Shown piece by piece: positions 10,421 through 21,984 of a stretch of 64,000 bases of DNA. The translations under genes were made by a program, and so were the position numbers. Origin of the DNA: Knufia peltigerae (lineage: Eukaryota > Ascomycota > Eurotiomycetes > Chaetothyriales > Trichomeriaceae); contig JAPDRN010000019.1 in NCBI GenBank assembly GCA_030247855.1, positions 62,001-126,000 of the forward strand, given 5' to 3'. Numbering within the stretch: position 1 is the stretch's first letter; every line of letters begins with the position of its first letter. The notes beneath the pieces are model-generated. The model was not told the DNA's origin and made no database searches. It saw only the letters and a program-made list of their open reading frames with translations.

Positions 10421-13400
10421 CTACCAGAGCGCACCCACATCTTCATCGAACCTCGCAAGTTCCTTGCCCGCCTCTTCAACCTCCTTGCGTGCCTTCATGC
10501 GCATGTAGAAGATGGGGCAATCTCTCGAAGAACACAGCACCTCGGAATGCATGCTGCCCTGGCAGCGTTGACACTGGGTCCAGAGTCTGGAGAAGCGCAC
10601 TTCCATCTCGCCCACCTTCTTGACGTGCTTCGTGTACAACTCGCCGATACGTGGCTGACAGTTGGAACACACGGCGCCCCTGCTCTCTTCCTTGCCGACG
10701 AGGGGCTTCTTGCAACCCATGCACGTTTGGGTCTTCTTGGCAAACTTCATCAGTCCACCCACCGTCGGCGCCGCGACCGAGATGCTACGCGTGTGGTCGC
10801 CGGCGAGTAGAGAGTTCGCACGGCGCTCGCCCAAGATGGGCTCGAAGATGCGGTGGAGCGGGTTCGCCAGTTGGTTTTCAAGGTAGTATTTTGTGTCGAT
10901 CGGGACGTTGTTCTCCAGCACGAAGATCGGATCTTCAGCCTTTTCGTAGTTCTTGCTACCAGCTGCGCCTTTGATGATGACGTACGCGACTCGATCACCC
11001 AAGGCCGGAGCGGAGCCAGCGTCACGCTTCTTCATGCGTTCGGCGAGTTCGACGTGTGCCTGTTTGGCAGTATAGTCACTTTTGCTGAGCGCCTTGGTGA
11101 TGACGAGCATGCTCAGGTCAACCTTGTTTTGGAGCAGGTTGGCAATTGTTTCTTTGACGTAGTCTTGAGCGCCATCGACGTCTCGGTCCATCAAAATCTT
11201 CTTGAGAACGGTCTCGATGACGATCTGGACTAGGCGACAGTTGTCTCGGCGAACAGTCTCGATACCTTTGGTGTCCATCTTGTCGAACTTTTCAGGCTTG
11301 GTCCAATAAAGACCGGCGTAACGTTTTTTGTTGATCAAGAGGTATGGGAAGTACACCTTCTCAAATTCCAGCTTGATTGGCTTGATGAACTTCCCCGAGA
11401 CATAATCGGCGGCCTCCTGGCCGAGCGCCATTGTTTTGGCCAGATCCTTCTCTCCAAATTTGACCATGACAGAATCAGTATCACCGTAGATAACTTGAGC
11501 GTCGTGTGAGTATCCATTGGCAATGGTGTACTTTGACTCGACTTCATTCTTTGTCTTCTCAATCATCTGTCGACCATAGGACGTCGTACTGGAAGCAATT
11601 GCCAGACACGGCAATTTTCCGACAGTAGCACCAGTCAAACCGTACACTGAGTTGGCGGAAATTTTCAACGCCAACTGTCGACCGTTGAGCACAGCCTTTT
11701 TGAAAGGATCGGTTTCGACGGCAAGCTCTTTTTTCGCTCGTTTACGAGCACCTAGCAATTCTTCCAGAATTTGAGTAAGGAGCCCTTTCCGAACCTTGGC
11801 TGTGCAGAACATGTCACCATTAGGGGTTTGGATATAGTCCTCGTCCTTTTGCAAGTTTAGTTTCTCGATGGTGTTCTTGTTCAGCAGGGTGGTATAACAC
11901 AGATTGTGCGCTTGTATGATCGATGGGTACAAGGAGGCAAAATCGAGAGTTGCAACAGGAACATCATAGTAACCTCTACTGGGTTCAATGACTGTAGCAC
12001 CTTCATATTGTTCTTCTGATGCCTCGTTTCTGAGATTAGGGATGACCAATTGCTGCTCCAATGCTTTTCGGAAAAGCTGGCTGATAAATTTGACTTGTTG
12101 ACCACGAGAAAGAAGATAGTTGAAAGGTACACCCGTGACTCTGGCCATTTCCGTGTAGTTGACCAAACACATCAATTTGTCCATGAGCCGTTGTGGCAGG
12201 TAAGCATCTTTTAGACAGTAAACAGCCAGTCGTCGTCTCGAGTCAGGTGTACCATTGAAAAGCTCAGTAATCATAGTGTGGTGCACATCTTCCTTCTGTT
12301 CCCCCAGAAAATGAGCACAAACAGAGTTAAGAGTGTAACTTCGGAGTTGGTGATCTCTTTGCACCAGCTGCAATAAATCGAGCTGGATTCTTCCGTTTGT
12401 ATTTGTGGCTTTCGTATCGCGATTGCCCATTTGTTTGCTCGAGAAATTGGTGTCTTTGGCCTGGGATATGACACTCTTGAGTCGTGACCAGTATGGGAAC
12501 TTTGGCAACTTCAGATGCTTCGCCCTGTCAAGGAGGTACGGAAAGTCGAAATTTGCAATATTGTAACCGATTATCACATCGGGGTCGACCTTTTCCAGAA
12601 AATCCCTCCAGGCTAATAACATCTTTGACTCAGAGTCGTGCTCATATATTTGCGTATTGACAATCAGACTGCAGGTATCCAACACGAAAACATTCCGTAC
12701 GAATGGCTTCGATTCTCCATACCTTGTGACAACGTTGGCGATCTGAATGACTGGATCCTGGTTGGGCTCGGGGAAGACGCCTTTTCGACCAGCACATTCG
12801 ATATCGAAGGACAAGATCCGTAGTGGTGCCATCTTTGCCCATTCTCCGTCATGTCCAAGGGAGACCATATCACGGTAGTGACAATACGCTTCGATCTGGC
12901 AATTGGATTGACGCTCATGCTGCGGCATAACATGATACTTATTAGGAGGAACCTCGACCCAGCACATGCCAGTAATTCCGGTGTCAATCATGAACCGCAA
13001 AACATATTGAATATTGTCAAAAGTCAGAATCTTGCTGTCCACACCCTTCCACATTCCTTTATAATTGGCATGGCCATCTTCTATGGCTGACCTCAGTCGG
13101 TTGATAAACCTTGGGTCTGCAACTGTGATCTTGAGGTATGGGCTTTTCTGGTTGCCTTGAAACCCATACAGATTCTCTCGTAGCACCATCTGCACCGAGT
13201 GGATGACAGGCTGGTGTTGTGCCAGTTGAGTTTCGAGGTACGCCTTGTAGCCTTCCACATCTTGCCGTTGGAAGTTAACGGGGGCTGCTACATAGATGTA
13301 ATGGAGGAAGTCGGTAACATGGAGTAAGATGGAGTGTCCGGTCTAATTTCTGGTCAGCATCTGCTATCTTTACTGTCGAGCTTTGAATATGACTAACCTC

Positions 13401-13799
13401 AGAAACACCAAACAACTTGAGAGTGACTCTTCCTCCATGTAGTGTGCCTTCTTCTACTTCAATCTGCTGGAAGCGTAGACTGTCTCTTTGAGGGTCAAAA
13501 TCACCCAGGCTTGGTCTGTCCCATTGTTGATCTTTCTCCGCGTTGTTCTCTTTCAAGCCGGTAATGTCTTGGGTCATCTTCTCGAGGACTTCTGTCTCGA
13601 AGTGACTCTTGGGTTGGCTAGAGCCAAACTTGGATCTGACGCCATTCGGGCCATGCTGAGACGAGTGGAAGGATACACTGGGTCCATTGCCATTGAGCTT
13701 TCTCTTCTTTGCCGATGGAGGTGACTTCAAAGTGCTATGAGTGTTGGTGGCGTCGGTCAGCACCCTCCTCTTGGGGTTATCTACTACGCGTCCAGGCAT
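10421..13799 (-). CDS. POL3: DNA polymerase delta catalytic subunit
   Basis: Replicative B-family polymerase for lagging-strand synthesis and repair, with 3'-5' proofreading. Two exons (13799-13398, 13342-10421) give 1107 residues, the normal length. The N-terminus MPGRVVDNPKRRVL is basic; the spliced junction restores TGHSILLHVTDFLHYIYVAA. Exonuclease motif I is FDIECAGRKG (about residue 310). Polymerase motifs are DFASLYPSIIQ (motif A, about 600), KISANSVYGLTG (motif B) and YGDTDS (motif C, about 750). The C-terminus carries two four-cysteine clusters, CysA from CMGCKK and CysB from CQRCQG to CSSRDC, which in this family bind zinc (PCNA contact) and an iron-sulfur cluster (B-subunit contact). 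All catalytic aspartates are present. Confidence 0.98.
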
Positions 13800-14175
13800 T
13801 GTTGCTGACGCTCTGTACAAAAAAAGATGTGGCCAGAAGCAGAGTGTCCGTGACGATGAACATGGGCGTCCTGGATATTGTAGATGGTTTGATTGCGCGA
13901 GAAAGTCGCGTCGCGTCATTCCATTTAATCAGTTAAAAGCGGCTCCTGCGGGGCGACACTTTAATTGTGGATTTCCAACAATGTTCGAACAAGACATCAC
14001 GTGAAACATGCCACTCTGACCGCCCCCCAGTGAGTATCAACAGTGTTTCACATTCAATCCCTTCAATATCACGGTAGTGTTACGCATCAGCTACATCAAA
14101 GCTACATAAGACCTCATCAAGCTGCCACAGTTGTTACACTGCACGCGGATAAAAGGAACTCCTTTCTAAATCACC
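13800..14175. promoter_or_regulatory. Divergent promoter of POL3 and Rho-GDI
   Basis: 376 nt separate the two start codons. Reading toward POL3 the segment 13905-13917 contains two overlapping ACGCG cores (GACGCGACGCGA), next to TTTCTCGCGC; these match the MBF/DSC1 (MCB) class of G1/S elements known from DNA-replication genes. A CACGTG lies near 14000. The elements are visible in the sequence; cell-cycle control of POL3 is the inference. Confidence 0.5.
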
Positions 14176-15011
14176 ATGGCGGACGACATCTCAGCGGAGC
14201 ATACCCCTGGCTTCAAGGTCGGAGAAAAGAAAACTCTTGATGAGTATCATAAGCTAGGTGAGTACTAATAACCGGAAGGGACCATATCTGTGTGTAGACA
14301 GTATTGTATCTAGAGCGACGATGCACACGGCAAGAATAATATTACGGGCAAGAGGGGTAGAAGATCATGAAGTCTCATCTGAGCCTATTTGAGCTCCTGT
14401 GCCATGCTCCTCATTCAAGTCCTGTCTTGTCACAAATGGCTAACTCTAGCGGTGTTTAGATCAAGAAGATGAAGCAATGAACCGTTGGAAGGCCTCTCTT
14501 GGCCTTGCAACCGGCGACTCAATCTCTGATCCCAACGACCCTCGTCTATGTATCATCAAGTCCCTTGCTCTGGTAAGAAGGTCCGATCTTTCCCCATCAT
14601 TTTCTAATGCTGCATCAGGAAGTTACAGGACGGCCCGATATTACAATAGATCTGTCTCAGCCCGGAGCTCTCGAGAGTCTGAAGGACAAACCATTCACTA
14701 TCAAAGAAGGATGCGAGTATCAGATGAAGGCCACTTTCGTTGTCCAACATCAGGTTCTTTCAGGTCTGAAGTACATTCAACTCACAAAGCGCAAAGGTAT
14801 TCGAGTAAGCAAGGACCAAGAAATGATCGGCAGCTTTCCTCCCAACACAACTGGCAAGCCAACATACGAAAAGAAATTCTCTAAGGAAGAAGCTCCATCT
14901 GGTATGCTGGCGCGTGGTCATTACGACGCTGTATCTCGCTTCGTTGATGACGATGATACAACGCATCTGAAATTTGAATGGTCGTTCGAGATTGGAAAGG
15001 ATTGGAAATGA
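14176..15011 (+). CDS. RDI1: Rho GDP-dissociation inhibitor
   Basis: Cytosolic regulator that extracts prenylated Rho GTPases (Cdc42, Rho1, Rac) from membranes and keeps them GDP-bound. Three exons (14176-14257, 14460-14572, 14619-15011) give 195 residues, as expected for a fungal RhoGDI. The N-terminal arm contains PGFKVGEKKTLDEYHKL, followed by ISDPNDPRLCIIKSLAL and the immunoglobulin-like sandwich with GRPDITIDLS, FTIKEGCEYQMK and the C-terminal FEWSFEIGKDW. The first intron (202 nt) is longer than the second (46 nt). The ATG sits in tcaccATGg context. Confidence 0.96.
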
Positions 15012-15191
15012 GAAGCTTGAGCTCCATGGAAGGATACCGACGACCAATAGGCTTCATTGAATATGTGCGAGCTTTGAAGTACCATGTCCACGCAAGCTCT
15101 GCTGAGATTCAGGGTCGTTTTGATGAAACAACATGCATTTCTGCCACGAAGAGCCTGATAAAGCGTTTTCGAGCCATGAGTCGAGCAGCGA

Positions 15192-16287
15192 TCAAAGAAA
15201 GTACTCAATATGAGATCCTTGACCGTCTTTTCCTTGATTCTGTTGCTGCTGTTGTTGTTGCTGTTCATTTCGATGCACATCGTTCTCCGGTGCAGCCTCA
15301 AATATATTGAAGTAGCGATCCCCCGTATCGCTGACTTCAAGCACACTGGCTAAATTTCCACATCGGTAGCAGTAGTTGGGTGCACTCCAGACCGTGCTTA
15401 GTCGATCATCGTAAAGTATCTGGTAGCCCTCCTGACAAAGTTGATGAGCTCGTAGAATATGAGACATGCTGTTAACTTGGAGGAATTTTTTGACAACATC
15501 TCCACCGAAGGTATATCCTGCGCCCCGAGGAGATAGAGAGAATTCATCACGTTCTGGATCCGGATCCGACCAGACCAAGTCTGCCATAGGGCCTTCATGT
15601 GGTATTTCTCGATATCTGTCAATGATCTTGATTTGGTCGATGGAATGAATCGAAGGAGAAAGGCCGCCGTGGACGCAAAAGATCTGATCATTGATCACCA
15701 CGCTCAAAGTGAGAAAGTCAAACATGTCGGTAAAGTAGTGCCAGACATTTGCATTGCCATATTTTCTAGCGCACTCGGTGTAGAAGCCGTAGGACTGCGT
15801 GACGCCACGGGATTCGTGATTGCCGCGGATGAGATGAACGCGCTGAGGGTATCGTAATTTCAAGCAAACAAGGAGGGAAATGGTTTCGACGCTGAATAGC
15901 CCACGATCGACATAATCACCTGGGGACAAGTCAGAGAGTCGGAGCCAGCAGCTAGGGGTCTGTCTCTGCCACGCACCGAGAAATAAATAGTTTGTATCTG
16001 GACAAAAGCCTCCAATCTTGAATATTTCCAGCATGTCAAAGAATTGACCATGTATGTCGCCGACAACTGTCACAGGTGCGGATATGTGGACAACATTGCT
16101 CTCTTTCATGAGCATCTCCTTTGCTTTGGCGCATATTGCTTCGATTAATGACTCCGCTAGTAGGTTTTTCTTGTACAATTGGGCGATACATTCGTCGAGG
16201 TCGATACTCGCTACACGCGCACAAGGTGACTCAGTATCGCTGTAAACACGTCGTGTAATGCCATGACATACCAGGTAGACCAGGCAT
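15192..16287 (-). CDS. PPG1: Ser/Thr protein phosphatase PPG1 (PP2A-like)
   Basis: Metal-dependent PPP-family phosphatase; in yeast PPG1 acts in glycogen accumulation and with the Far complex. Three exons (16287-16272, 16210-15977, 15919-15192) give 325 residues. Catalytic motifs GDIHGQ, GDYVDRG, RGNHESR, plus HGGLSPS and the YRCGN block, are all present. The second intron (57 nt, 15976-15920) interrupts GDYVDRG just after the glycine and is both in frame and stop-free, so an unspliced open frame hides it. The first exon is inferred: only 16 nt (MPGLP plus one base), spliced through a 61-nt intron to reach ASIDLDECIAQLYKK. The C-terminal tail has an eight-Gln run and ends IEYFL. Confidence 0.92.
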
Positions 16288-17415
16288 CCTGGAACTTGAG
16301 TCCTTTTGCCCGCACCGCCACGCACACCCAGGTGCCCTTTGTGCTTAGGGAATGATCCTTGGTAAGTAAATGGGTTTGGCCAGATTTCTCATTGTGCTAG
16401 GCTGTTTAAGCACCAGAGATAATAGGCAATAAAAGAAAATAAGAAGCTAATCAGCTTACGAGCAGTGATAGTAGGGTTTCCATTGCATGGATGGCAAGCC
16501 AAAGAAGATGATGCGCGCTCGTGCTCTTTGGCGCAGGCAAGTTCGCCAAATGTGACGACGCCATTCACCCAACTCGCCACGCCTTCCAAAAAGAGTAGTC
16601 TCACCAGGCTGGCATAAAGATCTAATTAAATAATCGTTCTCCTCTTAAAATTCACGTAGGTGTAAACAAACTCCCTCAGTCACCCTTTAAAGGATTTAAA
16701 CAAAGTCCAAATTCATATTTTCTTCTTATTCAGTCTTCGTATGACTTGCATGGTTATACAGTAGTGTCTTCTTGTTACATGCTCAAACGGGATAGGCGGC
16801 AGCTCAGTTTCCCTTACGAAGTGTTGCTTCATAGTCGTTGCTAGCTATTGTGGCAGCTGGACGAGGCCCTGGACGACATGATCGCCTCTGTCGATCTGGA
16901 ATTAGAGACAAAGTGTAGTGATCGTGTCGTCGATGTAGGAGATGCGTAGACACAATTCCTCCGTATAGTCTCACACACCTGATGCATACTGATCTTTCGC
17001 CTGAGCAGCGAATCTATGAGAAGATCTCTGTCAGCAGTGGCTTGTCCATCCACCATGATCGGGCAGGAAGCAATGAACTGATGATGTTTGAGCTTTGCGG
17101 GCAGTACAAGCACTTTTCGGTCGCCCTCGACTTAATAACGTGGATTTCATCGGAGTTCCCTGGATAAAACCTCAGCAGGTGCCTCTAAATGGTTTGTAGG
17201 CATATCCAGTCCTAACTCTAAGATTATCGAGGCTGTTACTGTAGGGTGCAAATAGTACTCCAGGCCCCGGCCGGAGTCGCGGTCAGAGGGCAGAAGTGCA
17301 CTCCTGGTGGTACTCTCTAAGATGGCACTCTAAACAATTCACCCGCCCGTCCAAAGATATCTGCCTCGAGTCCTCCCTTTTCCTCATATCGACTTCACAT
17401 TGGCGATGCAAATGC
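16288..17415. other. Intergenic, upstream of PPG1 and downstream of the hydantoinase gene
   Basis: About 1.1 kb. The PPG1-proximal part should hold its promoter and 5' leader. No open frame here has family character, and no repeat or RNA gene was recognised. The region 16600-16760 is A/T rich. Confidence 0.55.
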
Positions 17416-20400
17416 CTATTGTTGGTCTCCACCACACATCTCCCAAACGCTCCTAGGGGGTTCGTAAGCTTCCGTGCCAACAGGCGTATACTTCATATTG
17501 AGCCTGTTTGTTTATGGGTTAGCCTGAAGCGGTGCGAAATGGAAGCACAAATAAGTTGCGTATAACATACCCAAAAGCCGATGGTCCACCCATTCTTAAT
17601 CCCTGTTCGGTTCTCCATACAAGCGGAGCTGCCAGTGCGACCACACTAACCCTCAAGCCATACTTGTAGTCTGAGATGCCCAATGGCGCGCCATTCGCCA
17701 TGTCCAGGAAACAAATGAGGTCAGGACAGACTGCTAGGACTTTGTCCTCTTCCCCTTCTTGCTTCAGGACAGCGCAGAGGTTCTCATTTTCGAACTCGAC
17801 GGCCAAGGAGGTACCTGACGCGTACATCCCGCTGTCGGATCGTGAGACTGCTTCTTCTGAGAAGGATGAGAGAACGACACTGCCTCTGGTAAAGCCCTTT
17901 GTGACGTGTCGTACGACCGAGATGATTTTCCCGCGGAAGAGAAGGACGCCGTTTTGCTCTTTTAGCAGCGTAGTGACAGGATCTATCTTCCTGCTGCGAG
18001 AGAGAGCGATCGAACGGCCAATAGACCATGCTATGCAAGCGTTAAGTGAATTCTCATCATAGACGTGTTGCGCAAACCGCAGAAAGATTGGTGGAATGAC
18101 AAACCTAACGAATAGCTGTTTCGAGGCAGGCTGCGAGCCTCACTACCATTAAGAGGGTTGATACAGACACCTGCCAATGATCCTAGGTCGGTGCAGGCAT
18201 CTCGCATTAACTCCTCAGCCCGAAAGTTGTCTTTTTCGGCTGTGAAAACCTGAGCCCAGTGTCAGTCAGTCGCAGCTGAAGATGGAAATGACAGTAGGAC
18301 TGTACCTGTCGTCTGCCTGCTCCATCTGCAACAGCCGCTGGAACAACCGAGACGTCTCTGAGACAGCGAACTGTTTGCCACAGGAAAGGATAGGCTCGCG
18401 CTACACAGTCGGCGTCTAGGGTGCTTTTGCCAAAATGACACGCCGCGAGGAGTGCCTCAAAGGCATTCATCCCTCCTATCTCATTAGGAATAACAGCATC
18501 GAACGAAGTGATGCTAGATGTCTCTATGACTGCGTCCATGGCATCGGTAACCCTAGATCAGATGGTCAATGCGTGTTGAACAGGTGAAATACCAGGCTTC
18601 TTACTCATGCATGCCTGGAATTCGCTCGAGATAGACGGTTGGAGATCCCTGTTGATCAGGTCAGTCATGTGTATGTGGAAAATGTAAGGTTCCTCACCAT
18701 GAAACCAGCAGCCAGGACAATAGCGCTATCAGGTAATGTGTCCTGCCGCCTGATGGTGATAGCCTCACCTCTGGCAAACGCGTGCAAGCAGGCAACATAA
18801 CTGGGATATGCATCACCACAGCTCCCGACTCCCAAAACACCAGCGCCGTCTTGGAGGAATTGCAAGTCTATCTCCGACAAATACCACAGGTCCCCCTCTA
18901 TTCTTGGTCTGTATGACTCGACATCAAATTGTTCGACAATATCATAGGATGATGCTTTAGCATCGATTCCGTCCGCATGTCTTTCCGAATCGGCACTCTT
19001 GACGCAATCGTGAGTCATTGGCAAATGGCTTTCTTCTGCATCTTCAAAGCCTTCTGATAGGTCCGCAACAACCCGAACAATCAGTCTCGTAGCTCCGTTG
19101 GTGGCATAAGAGACTGGGATCAGTTCGATCTCCACGACTTCCTGCGTGGTCCTGCTTCCTCCTGCGGCAACACAGCGGTCCATTGCAAGGACTTTGGCTT
19201 CCTCAATCTGCTCATCCATTGAGGAATTATCAGCTTTCGGTGTAACGATCGTGTCTACTGAACCGCTGATCTTCCCGATCTGTACTAGAGTCAGTATTTC
19301 ATCTTGGAGAATACTGTGCAGATTCTCCTACCGCAGCACCGACAGCATTGGCCACTTCGAAATGATTAGGACGGATGAGCTCTCCAACACCTGCAATCTC
19401 ATCACCGATGATGATGCTCCCACCACCAACGAGGATAACTCGTGCATCTCCTTGCTTTGTCTTGACAAGATCAATCGCCTCTTCGACAGCTCTCTTGATC
19501 TCTCTCCTTCCAGAAGCCTTGAGTTGTGATGGGACCAGTCTCTCTGTAAGATGGTTGGACAAGATCAAGTCTGTTGTCTACATGAAGTGTTAGCCCAGAG
19601 GATGCGAGATTGTCCGGATTACTGACAGTAAGAGTCTGCCCTCCAAAATAGACTCCTTCTCGCGTCAGGCGTGAGCCTACCGAGTCCGGACCAATGCGAG
19701 TTTGATCCTGTTCTGTTCTGACGAGAGAGCCACCACCTAGGGCAATGCTGTGTACATCAGGGATGGTGAAGTTAGTCCTCACTCCAGCAACCTTGACGAA
19801 GGCGGCGGATTGTCGTGGAAAACCAGTTTTCAACAAGGCGCAGATATCGGTCGTGGTCCTATCGTGTGTCAGTAGATTAACGAGCATGGCGTCTTGAGGA
19901 GGATCAATTCACCCTCCTACGTCTGCCACGAGGACTTCTCTGTCGTCGCCCTCATCCTGTGAAAGTGACCCTGCCAGCAACGCTGCCCCTCTCGCACTGT
20001 TCGTAGGTCCTGATGAGAAGCAACCTATTGGATACTCGGCGGCTTCCGACGCTTTGCTCAAAGTGCCATCGTTGAGGGTGATGTACAACCTGCACTTTCC
20101 CAATCTCTGGACCGCAAAGTTGAAACCGGCAATTACGTGGCGAGCAAAGCGTCGTAGACTTGCATTGAGGATACTAGCATTCTCTCGTTCAAGAAAGCCT
20201 AGTCTGCCAATCCTGTGGGAGCAAGACACATCGTATCCCGGTCCAAGTTCTGATATGAGAAAAGATTCCGCTTCCAGCTCCTGCCTCGGATTCGATGGAG
20301 AGTTTATGCCGATCACGACTATGCTTTTGATCGACGTCGACTTGATTATAGCAGCTTGTTCCTTGAGCTGTTTGTGACTCAACGCAAGTACGAGTCTACC

Positions 20401-21014
20401 ATCCACTAGTTCAATCAGATGGTATTCGAACGGGCCACATGGGACAGCTGCCACATGATGCAACTCACCTTGATAGCCACCATCTACGTAGCCACAATGA
20501 CCTTCCATCAAGGTACGAAGATCTGCTGGAAATCCCACTAGGAGAAGCATCTTTTAGAAGCTGAATATGCGATGGATTGATCAAATTGCTCACCGAATGG
20601 CGGTGACCGCTGAGAATAAGGTCCACACAGTCGGATGACAGCGACCTTATCAAGCTTGCTCCGATCTTGCTCCAGAACTGCATTGATGAATTGCTGCATT
20701 CTGCTGTGAGCGGCCATCCCGCGACGAGAGTCCAATTCGAGGTCACTTACCGTTGTACCAATTTTGACTGATCCAATTTGACCTGAAGGAATATGCCCCT
20801 TCCTCACAACCTCCTGAACTGCGAGTTCGACACCGGCTTGTATGTCAGAGGTTGTAGGCGTTTTATGCCAGGCCACGACTTGTTCATTTTGAAGTACAAC
20901 GGCCTCGAATCGTGTCAATAAGTTGCTGTGCCAATCAGTGAGTGACTCTCTTACATCTGTGTTCGTTCCGCCGACGTCAATGCCAATCACATATGAAGGC
21001 GTCCTAGCTGGCAT
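17416..21014 (-). CDS. Hydantoinase/oxoprolinase-DUF917 fusion protein
   Basis: Predicted ATP-dependent amidohydrolase acting on a cyclic amide (hydantoin, 5-oxoproline or relative). Thirteen exons (21014-20955, 20903-20751, 20693-20594, 20537-20469, 20405-19913, 19858-19627, 19577-19332, 19279-18698, 18648-18605, 18552-18306, 18249-18105, 18030-17571, 17503-17416) join without phase error into 972 residues. The N-terminal domain (Hydant_A_N) starts IGIDVGGTNTDAVV, an actin-fold phosphate loop. The hydantoinase A domain carries ADVGGTTTD and VGGGSIIIGD. The last third is DUF917, with GVGSCGDAYP and FTAEKDNFRAEELM and a beta-rich tail ending VWEMCGGDQQ. This fusion is common in fungi and its substrate is not established. 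It is divergent from an Atg22-like transporter, suggesting uptake or export of a related metabolite. Confidence 0.9.
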
Positions 21015-21984
21015 TTTTGCAGTGAGATATGCTAACGAGACGACAGAAGTAGCTACTGTTAAGACACTGCAGAGTACAGAGTCTTTTGAAGCCGCGGAAC
21101 ATTCTTGGGTTCTAATTCTTGTAGCAAAGAGGCCGGAATCTGTGCTCGGGAGGAAGCTAGGAAGTGCTCATACGCTGTGGGTAGCTCCGGCACTCTAGGC
21201 AAGTAGATTTAGCATGGATAGAGTCGTATCTCTGCAAGTCATCTCCGGCGTGTGCTCCAGATCTCCCGACATATTGCTAAAACTGCGGGCTATGCACTTG
21301 GCAGGGGAGGAATTTGAGTATCACTCCCGGTAAGGGACCAAACGGAGTCTGTGCCGATAAACGCCGCCTAGCCAGACGATCCTTCTGTCGGCTAGATAGG
21401 AGATCTGCCCCGCCTGTTGTTCCCTGACTACAATAGTATTGTACGTCTTGGTTAGCGCTGATATCTTGATTCGCACAAATAACCACTGGTTTTTTTGGGG
21501 CATTTGGGTGTGGGGGACCCAATCAGCATTGGGCCCAGCAACGCGGTCATTAGCTGGTGTCAAAGGCAAGGGAAAACAGACATCACACAGCTTGACTGGC
21601 CCCACTCCAAGGTGGCCAAGGTGGCACGAAGGCCTGTCGTCGGCTAGATAACAAATGAAAGGCACTAGTGGTAGGAGATAAGTGGCCAATCGTCCGAAGT
21701 GGGCCGTGGAAAAACCCACAATGTGACTACTTCGTATCGACGTTGTGCTCCCTTTGTTCTCCCGACACCAGGAACACATAAGAAGTCTCCCAGCAAGGAA
21801 TCAATGATACGGTTTGGTTCCGGACACGAGATTTGATCATGCCATGGGCCATAGAAGACGAGTCTCGATATCAGGACGATCCGCCCCTTTCACACTCGGA
21901 GAACTGTGTATAAAGGCAGGTTCAGAGCCAGTTCCCACTTAGACTCAAGCAATTCCTGCAACTTCTACACTTATAAACCGCGCC
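21015..21984. promoter_or_regulatory. Divergent promoter of hydantoinase and transporter with repeated GATA-type elements
   Basis: 970 nt between two start codons. The 12-mer GTCGGCTAGATA occurs twice in the same orientation (21387-21398 and 21639-21650), each ending in a GATA core; a third AGATAA is at 21676-21681. GATA sites are the targets of AreA-type nitrogen regulators in ascomycetes. There is also a small tandem of ccaaggtgg at about 21607-21624. The sites are observed; nitrogen control is inferred. Confidence 0.5.

Noticed and set aside
15192..16325. Uninterrupted 377-codon PPG1 reading frame
   Set aside because: It reads through a 57-nt GT-AG intron that splits GDYVDRG and adds a non-homologous N-terminus; the spliced model restores the conserved motif.
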